Shown: positions 44,419 through 55,706 of the stretch, piece after piece
Numbering within the stretch: position 1 is the first letter of the stretch
Layout of the letters: each line of letters opens with the position of its first letter
Assembly (NCBI RefSeq): GCF_900199455.1
Contig: NZ_FZQR01000007.1
Location: 62,001-126,000 of the forward strand
Length of the DNA: 64,000 nucleotides
DNA from: Mesorhizobium carmichaelinearum
GTDB taxonomy: Bacteria > Pseudomonadota > Alphaproteobacteria > Rhizobiales > Rhizobiaceae
Direction of reading: 5' to 3'
Notes under the pieces: model-generated
The model's input: the letters and a program-made list of their open reading frames with translations, nothing else
Told to the model about the DNA's origin: nothing
Database searches by the model: none
Made by a program: the position numbers and the translations under genes

Positions 44419-44925
44419 ATGGGCCGTATCGCAGCACTTACCAGGAACCCGGCCATGATCGCGCTGGTGGCGATGCTCGCCATCACCGGTTGCGCCTCGA
44501 AGAAGACGCCAAACAACGCCGCGGACCTTGGCCTCAACGGCGCCGGTGCCGCAACGCCCGGTTCGGCGCAGGATTTCACCGTCAACATAGGCGACCGCAT
44601 CTTCTTCGATACGGACTCGACCTCGATCCGGGCTGACGCACAGCAGACGCTCTCGCGCCAGGCGCAGTGGCTGAACCAGTACAAGCAGTATGCCATCGTC
44701 GTCGAAGGCCATGCCGACGAGCGCGGCACGCGCGAATATAATCTGGCGCTCGGCGCCCGCCGCGCCGCTGCTACCCGCGACTTCCTGGTCTCCAAGGGCG
44801 TCGCTTCCAGTCGCCTGAAGACCATTTCCTACGGCAAGGAGCGTCCAGTCGCGGTGTGCGACGACATCTCCTGCTGGTCGCAGAACCGCCGCGCGGTCAC
44901 CACGCTCAGCGGCGCCGGTTCCTGA
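44419..44925 (+). CDS. pal: Pal, peptidoglycan-associated lipoprotein
   Basis: 168 residues. Lipobox AITGC anchors it to the outer membrane; an OmpA-like domain (VVEGHADERGTREYNLALGARRA) binds peptidoglycan. ATG 44419 is preceded by AAGGAGAGG. Pal is the outer-membrane partner of TolB. The frame to 44365 was not used. Separated from tolB by the inserted gene, so it may have its own promoter in 44223-44418. Confidence 0.95.
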   Translation: MGRIAALTRNPAMIALVAMLAITGCASKKTPNNAADLGLNGAGAATPGSAQDFTVNIGDRIFFDTDSTSIRADAQQTLSRQAQWLNQYKQYAIVVEGHADERGTREYNLALGARRAAATRDFLVSKGVASSRLKTISYGKERPVAVCDDISCWSQNRRAVTTLSGAGS

Positions 44926-44986
44926 GTTGCCCGCGCGTCGGAAGACGCGAGCGCATCGACTGGCAAAAATGCAACACAGCTTCGCG

Positions 44987-45012
44987 AAAGGCGGCCTCCG
45001 GGCCGCCTTTTT
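44987..45012 (+). terminator. Terminator after pal
   Basis: AAAGGCGGCC (44987-44996), loop TCCG, GGCCGCCTTT (45001-45010), then TTT. A perfect 10-bp stem. Confidence 0.88.
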
Positions 45013-45138
45013 CATATCTGGGTGTCCGAAACAAAATTTGGCCGAAGTCTCGCGCCCTGCTATGAGCCGAGGGCGCTTGGCTGGTCCCACTCTGGTTGGA
45101 AGGCGCGAAACAGACCAACGACACACGGCGAGAGGCAC

Positions 45139-46263
45139 ATGCATTTGAGATCGGTTCTGAGCGGCACGCTTGCGCTGCTGCTCCTATCAGGCGTCACCGC
45201 CCCGGCTAGTGGCTTGGGGGCCAGCGGCACAGGGCAATCAACCGACAGCGGCTTTTCCTTCCATCTGCCCAGCATCGAGCTGCCCAGCCTTTTCGGTGAA
45301 AAGAAGAAGCCGGATCAGGTCCAGATGGTGCAGTCCGATCCTACTGCCGTCACCAGCCTGGAAGACCAGCTGCGGCAGATGAACGGCAAGATCGAGGAAC
45401 TTAATTTCCAGGTCCTGCAGATGCAGGAGCAAATCCGCAAGCAGCAGGAAGACAACGAGTTCCGCTTCCAGCAGCTCGAAGGCGGCTCGCAGAGCGGACA
45501 GACACCGGCGGCGCCGAAGAAGAAGTCCGACGCAACCACCGACACCAACACCGACGTGGCTGCGGCCCCGGCAACCCAGGCGCCGGCTGATGCCGGCGCC
45601 GCTACTGGCAGCGATCAGTCGACCGGCGGCAAGACGGTTGAGGATGTCATCGTCGAATCACCCGATGGCGATCCTGGCAAGGTGATCCCCGGCACGGGAG
45701 CACCGGAAAAGACCTTTGGCTCGATCACCGTCGACAAGAACGGCAATGTGATCGATGCCGGCGGCAACACCCAGGCAACCGCGCCGGCGCAAGATATTGC
45801 CCCGGCCACCGGCGCTCCGGCCAAGGCAGGCAAGTCCGGCAAGTCCGAGGGCACGGTCGTCGCGGCGCTGCCTTCCACCAAGGACCCGGAAGAACTCTAC
45901 CGCAATTCCTATCAGTTCATCCTGTCGGGCGATTACAGCACCGCCGAACAGGGTTTCCGCGATCATATCTCGCGCTTCCCCAAGGATGCCAAGACGGCGG
46001 ACGCGCATTACTGGCTGGGTGAATCGCTGCTTGGCCAGCAGAAATACCGCGACGCGGCCGAAGTCTTCCTCGCCGCCAGCAAGGACTATCCGAAGGCCAA
46101 GAAGGCGCCCGACATGCTCCTGAAGCTCGGCGTGTCGCTGGTCGGACTCAAGCAGCACGACGTCGCCTGCGCCACCTTCAGCGAAGTCGGCAAGCGCTAC
46201 CCCGATATTTCCAATGCACTCAAGGAACGCGTCAAGCAGGAGAAGGCCCTGGCTGCCTGCTGA
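45139..46263 (+). CDS. cpoB: CpoB (YbgF), Tol-associated division coordinator
   Basis: 374 residues. Signal peptide (LRSVLSGTLALLLLSGVTAPASG), then a coiled coil (LEDQLRQMNGKIEELNFQVLQMQEQI), an Ala/Pro/Thr-rich linker and C-terminal TPR repeats (ELYRNSYQFILSGDYSTAEQGFRDHI and following). CpoB trimerises and coordinates peptidoglycan synthesis with Tol constriction. ATG 45139 has AGAGG upstream. The stop overlaps tilS. Confidence 0.92.
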   Translation: MHLRSVLSGTLALLLLSGVTAPASGLGASGTGQSTDSGFSFHLPSIELPSLFGEKKKPDQVQMVQSDPTAVTSLEDQLRQMNGKIEELNFQVLQMQEQIRKQQEDNEFRFQQLEGGSQSGQTPAAPKKKSDATTDTNTDVAAAPATQAPADAGAATGSDQSTGGKTVEDVIVESPDGDPGKVIPGTGAPEKTFGSITVDKNGNVIDAGGNTQATAPAQDIAPATGAPAKAGKSGKSEGTVVAALPSTKDPEELYRNSYQFILSGDYSTAEQGFRDHISRFPKDAKTADAHYWLGESLLGQQKYRDAAEVFLAASKDYPKAKKAPDMLLKLGVSLVGLKQHDVACATFSEVGKRYPDISNALKERVKQEKALAAC

Positions 46264-47657
46264 TGCTCGAAACCGAGCCTGATCTTTCGACCAATCTTCT
46301 TTCCGAAACGAAGAGTCTTTTTTCGCATATCGATTTTACCCACGGCGCTGTTGCGGCCGTGTCCGGCGGCAGCGACTCGACCGCCCTGCTTCTTCTTCTC
46401 AAACAGCATCTCGACCGAACCGCGCCGTCCGCGAAGCTGCTGGCTGTGACGGTCGACCATGGCTTGCGGCAGGGCTCGGCAGCCGAGGCGCAAGCTGTAG
46501 CGAAGCTTTGCGCGGAACGCGGCATTGCCCACCACACCCTAGTCTGGGCCGGAAGCAAACCATCGACCGGTCTGCCGGCGGCGGCACGGGAAGCGCGCTA
46601 CCGGCTGTTGGCCGAGGCGGCGCGAGCGGAAGGCATCGGCCTGATCGTGACCGGCCATACCGCCGACGACCAGGCCGAGACAGTGCTGATGCGGCACGCG
46701 CGGGATGAGGGCCGAGAGTTTGCCGACATGGCGGGCCGTGGGCTTGCCGGCATGGCGCCGGCCACTCTCTATGACTGGCGCGAGTGGATCGTTCGCCCGC
46801 TTCTGCGCACGCGACGTTCGGCGCTTCGCGATTTCTTGCGGCGTGAGCATGTCGGCTGGGCTGATGATCCGACCAATATCGACGAGGCTTTCGAGCGGCC
46901 GCGTGTGCGCGCCGCTCTTGCCGGCGAAACTGTCGGGCGCATCGAGGATGTGCTGCTGCTCGCTGGGCAGGCCGCCGTCGAACGGAGGCAGCTTGGCGCC
47001 GGCGCCGCCGATCTGATCCATCGCTTCGCCAGCCAGCCAGCCATCGGCCTTATCCGCCTCGATCCTGCTCTGCTGACCGCGGACGACGACCGGGCGGCCA
47101 TCTATGCTTTGCGCATCCTGTTGGCCACCGCCGGCGGCGTTGCCTTTCTGCCGGACCAGGCGCGCGGCGAGGCGCTGTTCGGCCGGCTGAAGGCCGGATT
47201 TCTTTGCGCCACATTGTCGCGGACCGTGGTCGATTTCCGGCGCGCCGGCCTCTTCCTGCGCCGCGAGGCGCGAGGTTTGCCGCAGGCAGCCACGGTCGCC
47301 GACAACACCGTCTGGGACGGCCGCCGCCACATCACATTGAACGACAGGTCAGGCGCATTGTTGATCGCTCCGTTGGGTGCGGCAGCAGCGAAGCGGCTGG
47401 CGATCGATGGTGGAGAAACCCCGGCTAGCCTGATGCGCGCCGCACTGGCTGCGGAACCGACATCGCGGCAAGCCCTTGAAAACCCTGGTTTGCCTCAGAT
47501 CGAACCGGGTTCGCCAGGGTTCGCGGTACGGCCGGTCGTGTCGCCTTTTGCCCGCTTCCTGCCGTCCTTCGATCTGGCGCCGGCGCAGGCCGTCGCCGGG
47601 CTGATCGGCGCGTCACCGCTTCCCGCTCCGCCATTGCGCGGCCACAGTGCCGATTGA
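46263..47657 (+). CDS. tilS: TilS, tRNA(Ile)-lysidine synthase
   Basis: 464 residues. PP-loop SGGSDSTALL near residues 37-46 binds ATP, with the N-terminal domain common to TilS (VTGHTADDQAETVLMR). The enzyme makes lysidine at the wobble position of tRNA(Ile) with the CAU anticodon. ATG overlaps the cpoB stop (TGATG). The C-terminal part is Ala-rich and shows weak conservation, as usual. Confidence 0.95.
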   Translation: MLETEPDLSTNLLSETKSLFSHIDFTHGAVAAVSGGSDSTALLLLLKQHLDRTAPSAKLLAVTVDHGLRQGSAAEAQAVAKLCAERGIAHHTLVWAGSKPSTGLPAAAREARYRLLAEAARAEGIGLIVTGHTADDQAETVLMRHARDEGREFADMAGRGLAGMAPATLYDWREWIVRPLLRTRRSALRDFLRREHVGWADDPTNIDEAFERPRVRAALAGETVGRIEDVLLLAGQAAVERRQLGAGAADLIHRFASQPAIGLIRLDPALLTADDDRAAIYALRILLATAGGVAFLPDQARGEALFGRLKAGFLCATLSRTVVDFRRAGLFLRREARGLPQAATVADNTVWDGRRHITLNDRSGALLIAPLGAAAAKRLAIDGGETPASLMRAALAAEPTSRQALENPGLPQIEPGSPGFAVRPVVSPFARFLPSFDLAPAQAVAGLIGASPLPAPPLRGHSAD

Positions 47658-47779
47658 TGGTGGTCGAAAGCTTAACCCAGACGTGCTGTTCTGCTTGGCA
47701 AGGGGAGACGCTCTCCCTATGTTAGGCCCAAGTTTCCTCTCATGATGCTGTCCGTGTGCGGACGCCAACGGGACAATTG

Positions 47780-49708
<1,929 letters not shown>

Positions 49709-49735
49709 ACCAGGGCGGTTCACCGTTTCACCGAA

Positions 49736-50016
49736 CGCAGAAGCGCTCTACTATTTCGTTTGACGCTATTTCCCGACGGGATTCAGGCGACGCGCTTCGA
49801 GTCTTTGTTTTTATGCATGTCGTTGTCCCCAAAACTGAACCACTTTTGGGCGACATTGCCTCAGGAGACGCGCCGGACGTACGTTGGAGCGTCATCCTCG
49901 GGCTTGTCCGGCTTGTCCCGAGAACCTGCCAACGCAACCGAGTTGGCGGTTGCCAACTCATACCGGCGCCCAGATGTCGCCCGACAGCAGATCCTCGGGA
50001 CAAGCCGAGGATGACG
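49736..50016. repeat. Intergenic repeats filling the gap after ftsH
   Basis: The gap 49709-50068 holds two repeat types. Family 1 lies at 49813-49856 (ATGCATGTCG left arm, CGACATTGC right arm), preceded by the TCGAGTCTTTG leader common to these elements. A second, larger palindrome spans 49890-50016: outer arms CGTCATCCTCGGGCTTGTCC (49890-49909) and its near complement at 49998-50016, with inner GTTGGC/GCCAAC. Both resemble rhizobial intergenic mosaic elements. No coding sequence is supportable. Confidence 0.75.
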
Positions 50017-50068
50017 GCTCAACGTCTGCAGGAAAAACGGTGAATTGTTTATCTGCTGTATTCGATTT

Positions 50069-50527
50069 TTATGATTCAGCTTTCAGCCGCGCATTGCACA
50101 GGCTGTAATAACCGCCGCCCTTCTGGATCCAGCGAAGGCCGTTCAACGTACCCGCCTCCTTGTTGCCGTGATAACCCTGCAGACAGGTCTTCATCCGCGC
50201 CTTCGCGGGCTTTTCGGTCTTGAACTCGGCGGCGAGGGTGGTCGGGAATGTCACGCCCGCCGGCGCTACAGTGGGGGCGACCGCCGCGCCGGTTTCCTTT
50301 TTCGGCTGCGGCGCGGTTTTGACGGTATCCGAGCTGACACTCTCCGCAGCGGACGTCGCGCATTTCTCCTTGCGGAAAGCGGCCCAGTCCATGCCGTTCA
50401 GAGTGCCGCCTTCCTTGGCTGTCCGATAGGTCTCGCCGCATTCCTTCATCGTCAGTGCGCTTGCAGGGGCGACGCCCCACGCAACCAATGCCGTCACAGC
50501 CAATACCGCCAATTTCAAACTGGACAT
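50069..50527 (-). CDS. Secreted cysteine-repeat protein (PsiF-like)
   Basis: 152 residues with a signal peptide (LAVLAVTALVAWGVAPASA). One copy of a repeat (MKECGETYRTAKEGGTLNGMDWAAFRKEKC) with two cysteines about 25 residues apart, a Pro/Thr linker and a C-terminal module (MKTCLQGYHGNKEAGTLNGLRWIQKGGGYYSLC). Related to its neighbour at 50782. The repeat pattern distantly recalls PsiF. AGGAGGGT precedes ATG 50527. Periplasmic; function unknown. Confidence 0.75.
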   Translation of the reverse strand: MSSLKLAVLAVTALVAWGVAPASALTMKECGETYRTAKEGGTLNGMDWAAFRKEKCATSAAESVSSDTVKTAPQPKKETGAAVAPTVAPAGVTFPTTLAAEFKTEKPAKARMKTCLQGYHGNKEAGTLNGLRWIQKGGGYYSLCNARLKAES

Positions 50528-50727
50528 AAGACCCTCCTGGTTGATAACGAGTTCGATGCCTTTTTGTATACTGTTTGTTCCGCATATGTTCAATCGGAAT
50601 CTTTGCGAGCTACTTGTAAAGCCTGCCGGTGGGAAGTGTGGGCGGGTTGATGATGCCGGTCGCTCCCGACAGATGCAGATGCGAGCGGAGCCGCAAGCGT
50701 CTTCGCGCGCAACAAACGCGCAACAAA

Positions 50728-50759
50728 AAGGCCCGCGCATCTCACGATGCGCGGGCCTT
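50728..50759 (-). terminator. Terminator of the larger cysteine-repeat gene
   Basis: AAGGCCCGCGCAT (50728-50740) and ATGCGCGGGCCTT (50747-50759) form a 13-bp stem, with a T-run on the minus strand beyond 50728. Confidence 0.85.
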
Positions 50760-50781
50760 CTTTCTTCGAACAACTAGGCGA

Positions 50782-51621
50782 TCAGCCTTTCAGCTTGGCG
50801 TTGCACAGGCTGTAGAAGCCGCCGCCCTTCTGGATCCACTTCAGGCCGCCAAGCGCGTTGGCGTCCTTGAGGGCATAGTACTGGTCGAGGCAGGTGTGCA
50901 TGCGGCCCTTTCCGGGGGTCTCGCTGGCATATTTCGGCGAAATCGCGGACGGGAAGGTGACGCCCTTGGGCGCAACCGTCGTCGGCTTTGCCGGCTCCTT
51001 GGTGTAATTTGCCTCGCTCGGAGCAGGCACGCTGTCGTCATCCGAGGCAGCGGCGCCGCATTCGGCCTTGCGGAAGTCGTTCCACTTCTGGCCCTTCAGC
51101 GTGTTGGCCGTCTTGGCGGCCTGATACTTGGCGCTGCACTCGGCCATGGTCAGGCCCTTGCCGTCGGCGGGAGCCGCGGCGGCCTTGGTGGTTGCCGGCT
51201 TGGTGGTGTCGGCGGCGGCGGATGCGCCGGCGGCGCATTCAGCCTTGCGGAAGTCGTTCCACTTCATGCCGTTCAACGTGCCGGCGGCCTTCGCCGCCTG
51301 GTACTTGGCGCTGCATTCCTTGGCCGTCAGGCCCTTGGCCGTGCTGTCGGCCGCAGCAGCAGCTGGCTTGGTGGTCTTGACCGGCTTGGTTTCAGCAGCC
51401 TTCTTCGTGTCGGCCGGCTTGGTGTCCGTGGTGGCGGCGGCATCGGTGCCGCACTGTGCCTTGCGGAACTGGTTCCAGGTCTGTCCGGCAAGTGTCCCCG
51501 CATCCTTGGCGGCGTTATACTTCGTGCTGCATTCGGCCATCGTCAACGCGTTGGCTGGCGCAGCCAGGAACAACGTCGCTACGGCAAGGCCGGTCAAAGT
51601 GGCAAGTCGGTGGATGAGCAT
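50782..51621 (-). CDS. Secreted protein with three tandem cysteine repeats
   Basis: 279 residues with a signal peptide (ATLFLAAPANA). Three repeats near residues 27-60, 97-131 and 159-193 share the core AxCSxKYxAAKxxxTLxGxxWNxFRKAxC, each with two cysteines, separated by Ala/Lys/Thr-rich linkers. A C-terminal module (HTCLDQYYALKDANALGGLKWIQKGGGFYSLC) matches the end of the upstream paralogue. The function is unknown; secreted and probably disulfide-bonded. The two genes are unidirectional and independent. Confidence 0.8.
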   Translation of the reverse strand: MLIHRLATLTGLAVATLFLAAPANALTMAECSTKYNAAKDAGTLAGQTWNQFRKAQCGTDAAATTDTKPADTKKAAETKPVKTTKPAAAAADSTAKGLTAKECSAKYQAAKAAGTLNGMKWNDFRKAECAAGASAAADTTKPATTKAAAAPADGKGLTMAECSAKYQAAKTANTLKGQKWNDFRKAECGAAASDDDSVPAPSEANYTKEPAKPTTVAPKGVTFPSAISPKYASETPGKGRMHTCLDQYYALKDANALGGLKWIQKGGGFYSLCNAKLKG

Positions 51622-51990
51622 AGCGTTTCTCCGTTGCAGCAGCCCATTATACGTCCCTGCGAATCAATAACGCTCAACGATCGGTTGCGCCAGATGCTAA
51701 GTGAGGTATATATCGCCGGAAGCTCGGTCCTCCCGATAAGGTGATGAAATCATTGTCCCTTATCGGGTTAAAAACAAGATTTTCCGCGTGCATCTGCGCC
51801 GAATAGCTCGCAGAACTGGTATATTGCAGTGCCACAGTGCCAGCATGTTGGGTTGCGGCCTTGTTGTGTGCAGCGCACAACAATGATTTTCTAAGGATTG
51901 GTAACATATAATCACACAATGTGATCATGGCGCATCGGCCAATTGTGGCATGAGATGCCGGCAAAAGAACCGTCAGGGACTCTAACTAGC
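51622..51990. other. Gene-free gap upstream of glmM with two foldbacks
   Basis: The gap contains a perfect stem CCCGATAAGG/CCTTATCGGG (51732-51767), a small palindrome ATCACA-CAA-TGTGAT (51911-51925), and a TTGTGTGC/GCACAACAA foldback (about 51872-51893). No terminator T-run follows the first stem. A glmM promoter must lie near its 3' end, but I cannot place it confidently. No coding sequence is supportable. Confidence 0.5.
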
Positions 51991-53343
51991 ATGGCAGGAA
52001 ATTACTTCGGCACCGACGGCATTCGCGGGCGCGCCAACAAGTTTCCGATGACCGCTGAAATCGCCATGCGTGTCGGCATGGCCGCCGGCCTTTCCTTCCA
52101 GCGTGGCAGCCACCGCCATCGTGTCGTTCTCGGCAAGGACACCAGGCTCTCCGGCTACATGATCGAGAATGCGATGGTGGCCGGCCTTTGCGCCGCCGGC
52201 ATGGACGTGTTCCTGCTCGGCCCGATCCCGACCCCGGCCGTTGCCATGCTGGTGCGTTCATTGCGCGCCGATATCGGCGTCATGATCTCGGCTTCGCACA
52301 ACCCCTATTACGACAATGGCATCAAGCTGTTCGGGCCGGACGGCTACAAGCTTTCCGACGAGATCGAAGAGCGCATCGAGAGCATGCTCGACAAGGATAT
52401 CGATCTGGCACTCGCCGATTCCGACGGGCTTGGCCGCGCCAAGCGCGTCGACGGCGTGCATGACCGCTATATCGAATTCGCCAAGCGCACCTTGCCGCGC
52501 TCGATGTCGCTTTCGGGCCTCAGGATCGTCGTCGATTGCGCCAATGGCGCCGCCTACAAGGTGGCGCCCGAGGCGCTGTGGGAGCTTGGCGCCGAGGTCG
52601 TGGCCATCAATGTCGAGCCCAACGGCTTCAACATCAACAAGGAATGCGGGTCGACCCATCCGGCGGGCCTGCAGAAGAAAGTGCACGAAGTGCGCGCCGA
52701 TATCGGCATTGCGCTCGATGGTGATGCCGACCGCGTCGTCATCGTCGACGAGAATGGCGCGATCGTCGATGGCGACCAGATTATGGCGCTGATCGCCGAG
52801 TCCTGGCACCAGAGCGGACGGCTTGCCGGCGGCGGCGTGGTTTCGACGGTCATGTCCAATCTCGGCCTCGAACGCTTCCTCGGCGACATGAAGCTGCAAT
52901 TGCACCGTACCAAGGTCGGCGACCGCTACGTCGTGGAGCACATGCGTGCGCACGGGCTCAATGTCGGCGGCGAGCAGTCGGGCCACATCGTGCTGTCGGA
53001 TTTCTCGACCACCGGTGATGGCCTCGTGTCGGCGCTGCAGGTGCTGGCCTGCATCAAGCGCCAGGGCCGTCCGGTCAGCGAACTGTCGAAGAAGTTCGAA
53101 CCGGTGCCGCAACTCCTGAAGAATGTCCGTATCGCCGGCGGCAAGCCGCTCGAGGAAGCTCCGGTCAAAGCCGCCATCGAGGATGCACGCCACCGTCTCG
53201 GCAAGGCCGGGCGGCTGGTCATCCGTCCGTCCGGCACCGAGCCGCTGATCCGCGTCATGGCCGAGGGTGACGATCCGCAGCTGGTCGAGGCAGTCGTCAA
53301 CGACATCGTCGAGGTCATTTCGGAGACCCGCAGCGCCGCCTGA
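51991..53343 (+). CDS. glmM: GlmM, phosphoglucosamine mutase
   Basis: 450 residues, full length. [13 protein letters not shown] at the start, the catalytic phosphoserine loop [12 protein letters not shown] with Ser about 102, the metal loop ALDGDADR and the C-terminal [17 protein letters not shown]. It converts glucosamine-6-phosphate to glucosamine-1-phosphate for UDP-GlcNAc and peptidoglycan. ATG 51991 is the family start. It follows ftsH at a distance, as is common in this order. Confidence 0.97.
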   Translation: MAGNYFGTDGIRGRANKFPMTAEIAMRVGMAAGLSFQRGSHRHRVVLGKDTRLSGYMIENAMVAGLCAAGMDVFLLGPIPTPAVAMLVRSLRADIGVMISASHNPYYDNGIKLFGPDGYKLSDEIEERIESMLDKDIDLALADSDGLGRAKRVDGVHDRYIEFAKRTLPRSMSLSGLRIVVDCANGAAYKVAPEALWELGAEVVAINVEPNGFNINKECGSTHPAGLQKKVHEVRADIGIALDGDADRVVIVDENGAIVDGDQIMALIAESWHQSGRLAGGGVVSTVMSNLGLERFLGDMKLQLHRTKVGDRYVVEHMRAHGLNVGGEQSGHIVLSDFSTTGDGLVSALQVLACIKRQGRPVSELSKKFEPVPQLLKNVRIAGGKPLEEAPVKAAIEDARHRLGKAGRLVIRPSGTEPLIRVMAEGDDPQLVEAVVNDIVEVISETRSAA

Positions 53344-53387
53344 TCTCCGGCGCGCCCGCAGCGCGCCGCTCCGCTCCGGTTGCATCG

Positions 53388-53413
53388 AAGCCCGCCCTTC
53401 CGGCGGGCTTTTT
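53388..53413 (+). terminator. Terminator after glmM
   Basis: AAGCCCGCC (53388-53396), loop, GGCGGGCTT (53402-53410), then T-run. Confidence 0.9.
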
Positions 53414-53591
53414 GTTGGCCGGGAATCGGGCCCAGACTGTCGAAATCATCCCCGAATCCCTCGAATTTTAGAGATTCGTGGTTAATCGACAGGGTTAAAC
53501 GCCTTTTAACTTTTCCAATTCATTATCCACGCTTGAAAGCCAATCTCATTCGGACGCGATCGCGTTCCGAGGGTTCCTAGGGGTGACAAGC

Positions 53592-54425
53592 ATGTTCAAT
53601 ACAGCAAGAAAGGCCCTGTTCGCGCTGCTGTTCGCGGGCCTGGCCTGGCCAGTGTTCGCAGCCGACCTGCCTGAGCCGCAGGTCGAAGAGGCACCGCCGC
53701 CGGTTTACGAGCAGCCGGTCGATGTCGGTGGCTGGTACATCCGTGGCGACCTCGACTATCACAAGTCGTACGTGAGCGGCATCGACTACATGACCTACAC
53801 CGTCGATCCCTGTAATTGTACGGTGACGCCGGGCGGTAAGAGTTTCGACTACGGCAAGCTCAAGGGCGGTTTCTCGCTCGGGGGCGGCGTCGGCTACAAG
53901 ATCAGCGATCATCTGCGCGCTGACGTGACCGCCGACTACTGGTTCAAGTCGAACTTCAACGGCGGTACCTCGGATCTCGTCTCGACCTCGACCGAAGTGT
54001 CGAAGATGAGCGCCCTTCTGCTCCTCGCCAACGCCTATGTCGATATCGGCACCTGGCACGGCATCACGCCTTATGTCGGCGCCGGTATCGGTGGCGCGCA
54101 CGTCAAGTGGGATACTGTCAGTGACCCGAACACCACTGAGACCAACCCCGGAGCATCCAACTGGCGCTTCGCCTATGCTCTGATGGCCGGTGCCTCATAC
54201 TGCTTGACCGATAAGATCATCCTCGATGCAGGTTATCGCTTCTCCCATATCCAGGGCGGCCGCATGTTCGAATGGGATGTGACCAGCTCCGGCCCGGGCT
54301 TCGACCGCGGCATCAACACCCACGAGGTGCGCGGCGGCCTGCGCTATCAGTTCGGTGGCAACAATGGGTGCGCGGCACCGGTGGTGGCCTACCAGCCCGA
54401 ACCTGAGCCGATCTACACCAAGTAA
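53592..54425 (+). CDS. Outer-membrane beta-barrel protein
   Basis: 277 residues. Signal peptide (ARKALFALLFAGLAWPVFAADLP), then a barrel of alternating strands (GWYIRGDLDYHKSYV, GITPYVGAGIGGAHVKW, ILDAGYRFSHIQGG) ending VRGGLRYQFGG and a short tail. Resembles Omp25/RopB-type proteins of rhizobia and Brucella. ATG 53592 is preceded by TAGGGGTGA; GTG 53583 is an alternative. Transcribed alone, with a terminator downstream. Confidence 0.85.
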   Translation: MFNTARKALFALLFAGLAWPVFAADLPEPQVEEAPPPVYEQPVDVGGWYIRGDLDYHKSYVSGIDYMTYTVDPCNCTVTPGGKSFDYGKLKGGFSLGGGVGYKISDHLRADVTADYWFKSNFNGGTSDLVSTSTEVSKMSALLLLANAYVDIGTWHGITPYVGAGIGGAHVKWDTVSDPNTTETNPGASNWRFAYALMAGASYCLTDKIILDAGYRFSHIQGGRMFEWDVTSSGPGFDRGINTHEVRGGLRYQFGGNNGCAAPVVAYQPEPEPIYTK

Positions 54426-54451
54426 GAACTTTACGACCTCGAATATACGCG

Positions 54452-54483
54452 AACCGCCCGGCTTGACCGGGCGGTTTTCGTTT
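54452..54483 (+). terminator. Terminator after the first beta-barrel gene
   Basis: AACCGCCCGG (54452-54461), loop CTTGA, CCGGGCGGTT (54467-54476), then TTCGTTT. Confidence 0.85.
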
Positions 54484-54505
54484 GTGCTGTCGCCAATGAA
54501 GTGCC

Positions 54506-54609
54506 TAAAGCGCGTCGCGTTGATACGGATCCATGCGACGCGCTTTAGGTCTTTGTTCTTATGCATGTCGTTCTCCCAAAACCGAAGGTCACTTTTGGGC
54601 GACATGCAT
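54506..54609. repeat. Intergenic mosaic repeat, family 1, copy 3, with extra palindrome
   Basis: A perfect palindrome with 14-nt arms starting TAAAGCGCGTCGC (54506-54547) is followed by the family 1 unit at 54561-54609 (ATGCATGTCG and CGACATGCAT arms, with CCCAAAA/TTTTGGG inside). They fill most of the 345-base gap between the two beta-barrel genes. The remainder (54610-54770) must hold the promoter of the second gene; nothing clear is seen. Confidence 0.75.
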
Positions 54610-54770
54610 TAGAAAGCCAGGTCAATTTAGGGCGTCATGCATTAGCTGAAATGAATTCGCTAACGCTCTGTTAGCCTTAACCGTGACTTAACCACTATGG
54701 TTAACAATGCTTCCTGAAACGATGGCTGCCGTGTTGATTGCAGGTGTCGCCAAATCCGGGAGTCGGGACC

Positions 54771-55553
54771 ATGACACTCACATCGCGTATTGTGCTGGCG
54801 CTTGCCGGACTCGGCCTCTTGCCGCTGACACCGGCATTCGCCGCCGACTACGATCCGCCGATCTACGCCGACCAGGCGCCCGACTATGTGCCGGTCGAGG
54901 TCGGCTCCGGCTGGTATCTGCGCGGCGACGTCTCCTATCTGGTGCAGAAGAGCTTCAAAAATGGGGATTTCACCTTCCCGTCAACGATCAACAATGAAAG
55001 CTTTGGTGAGAGCGAAGACGCATATTTCGCGAGCGTAGGCTTCGGATATCATTTCAACGATTACCTCCGCGCCGATCTCAACTTCGGCTATTTGCCGGGT
55101 AACAACGCCAGCTTCAGCTATGACGATTCAGCCGTCGTCGCACTGCCGACATTTCCGACCCAGGGATCGGGATCGCTGAAGAACTATGCCTTCTCGGGGA
55201 TACTCAATGGCTATGTCGATCTCGGCACATATGTCGGAATCACGCCTTATCTCGGCGCCGGTATCGGTGTCGTCCGCAGCACGCACAAGCTTTCTGCGAG
55301 TTACACGGACAACAATGCCCCCGCCAACAGTTTCAACCTGCAGGACAATAAGACGAAATACTCCTTGGCCTATACGCTGAATGCGGGCCTTGCCTATCAG
55401 GTGACGAAGAACGTTTCCGTCGATCTCGGCTATCAGTATTTCTCCGCCCCGGATGCCGAATATGTGACGGCCGAAAGCCTGACCTCCTTTCCGGTCAAGA
55501 AGGGGATCAGCAATCACCAGGTCAAGCTCGGGCTGCGCTACGATCTCTGGTAG
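54771..55553 (+). CDS. Outer-membrane beta-barrel protein
   Basis: 260 residues. Signal peptide (RIVLALAGLGLLPLTPAFAADY) and a barrel (GWYLRGDVSYLV, GVGFGYHFNDYLRADLNFGY-like strands, YVGITPYLGAGIGVVRS) closing with VKLGLRYDLW, a C-terminal aromatic as needed for barrel insertion. Paralogous in type to the preceding gene. ATG 54771 is at the signal peptide start. Outer membrane; role unknown. Confidence 0.85.
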   Translation: MTLTSRIVLALAGLGLLPLTPAFAADYDPPIYADQAPDYVPVEVGSGWYLRGDVSYLVQKSFKNGDFTFPSTINNESFGESEDAYFASVGFGYHFNDYLRADLNFGYLPGNNASFSYDDSAVVALPTFPTQGSGSLKNYAFSGILNGYVDLGTYVGITPYLGAGIGVVRSTHKLSASYTDNNAPANSFNLQDNKTKYSLAYTLNAGLAYQVTKNVSVDLGYQYFSAPDAEYVTAESLTSFPVKKGISNHQVKLGLRYDLW

Positions 55554-55577
55554 GCCTAGGGCAAATCGGGACTTTAG

Positions 55578-55609
55578 CGGCGGATCCCTGAGGTCCGCCG
55601 TTTGCGTTT
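55578..55609 (+). terminator. Terminator after the second beta-barrel gene
   Basis: CGGCGGA (55578-55584), loop, TCCGCCG (55594-55600), then TTTGCGTTT. Confidence 0.75.
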
Positions 55610-55706
55610 GAAATCACGCGATCCTGACCGCGGACCATCAGTATCCCGGCAGCGACAAAAACTTTCCTCTTGACGCCCGAGGCCTGAACGCATATCGCCG
55701 TCCGTG

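Noticed and set aside
53583-53591. GTG start for the first beta-barrel gene
   Set aside because: TAGGGGTGA is better placed for ATG 53592.
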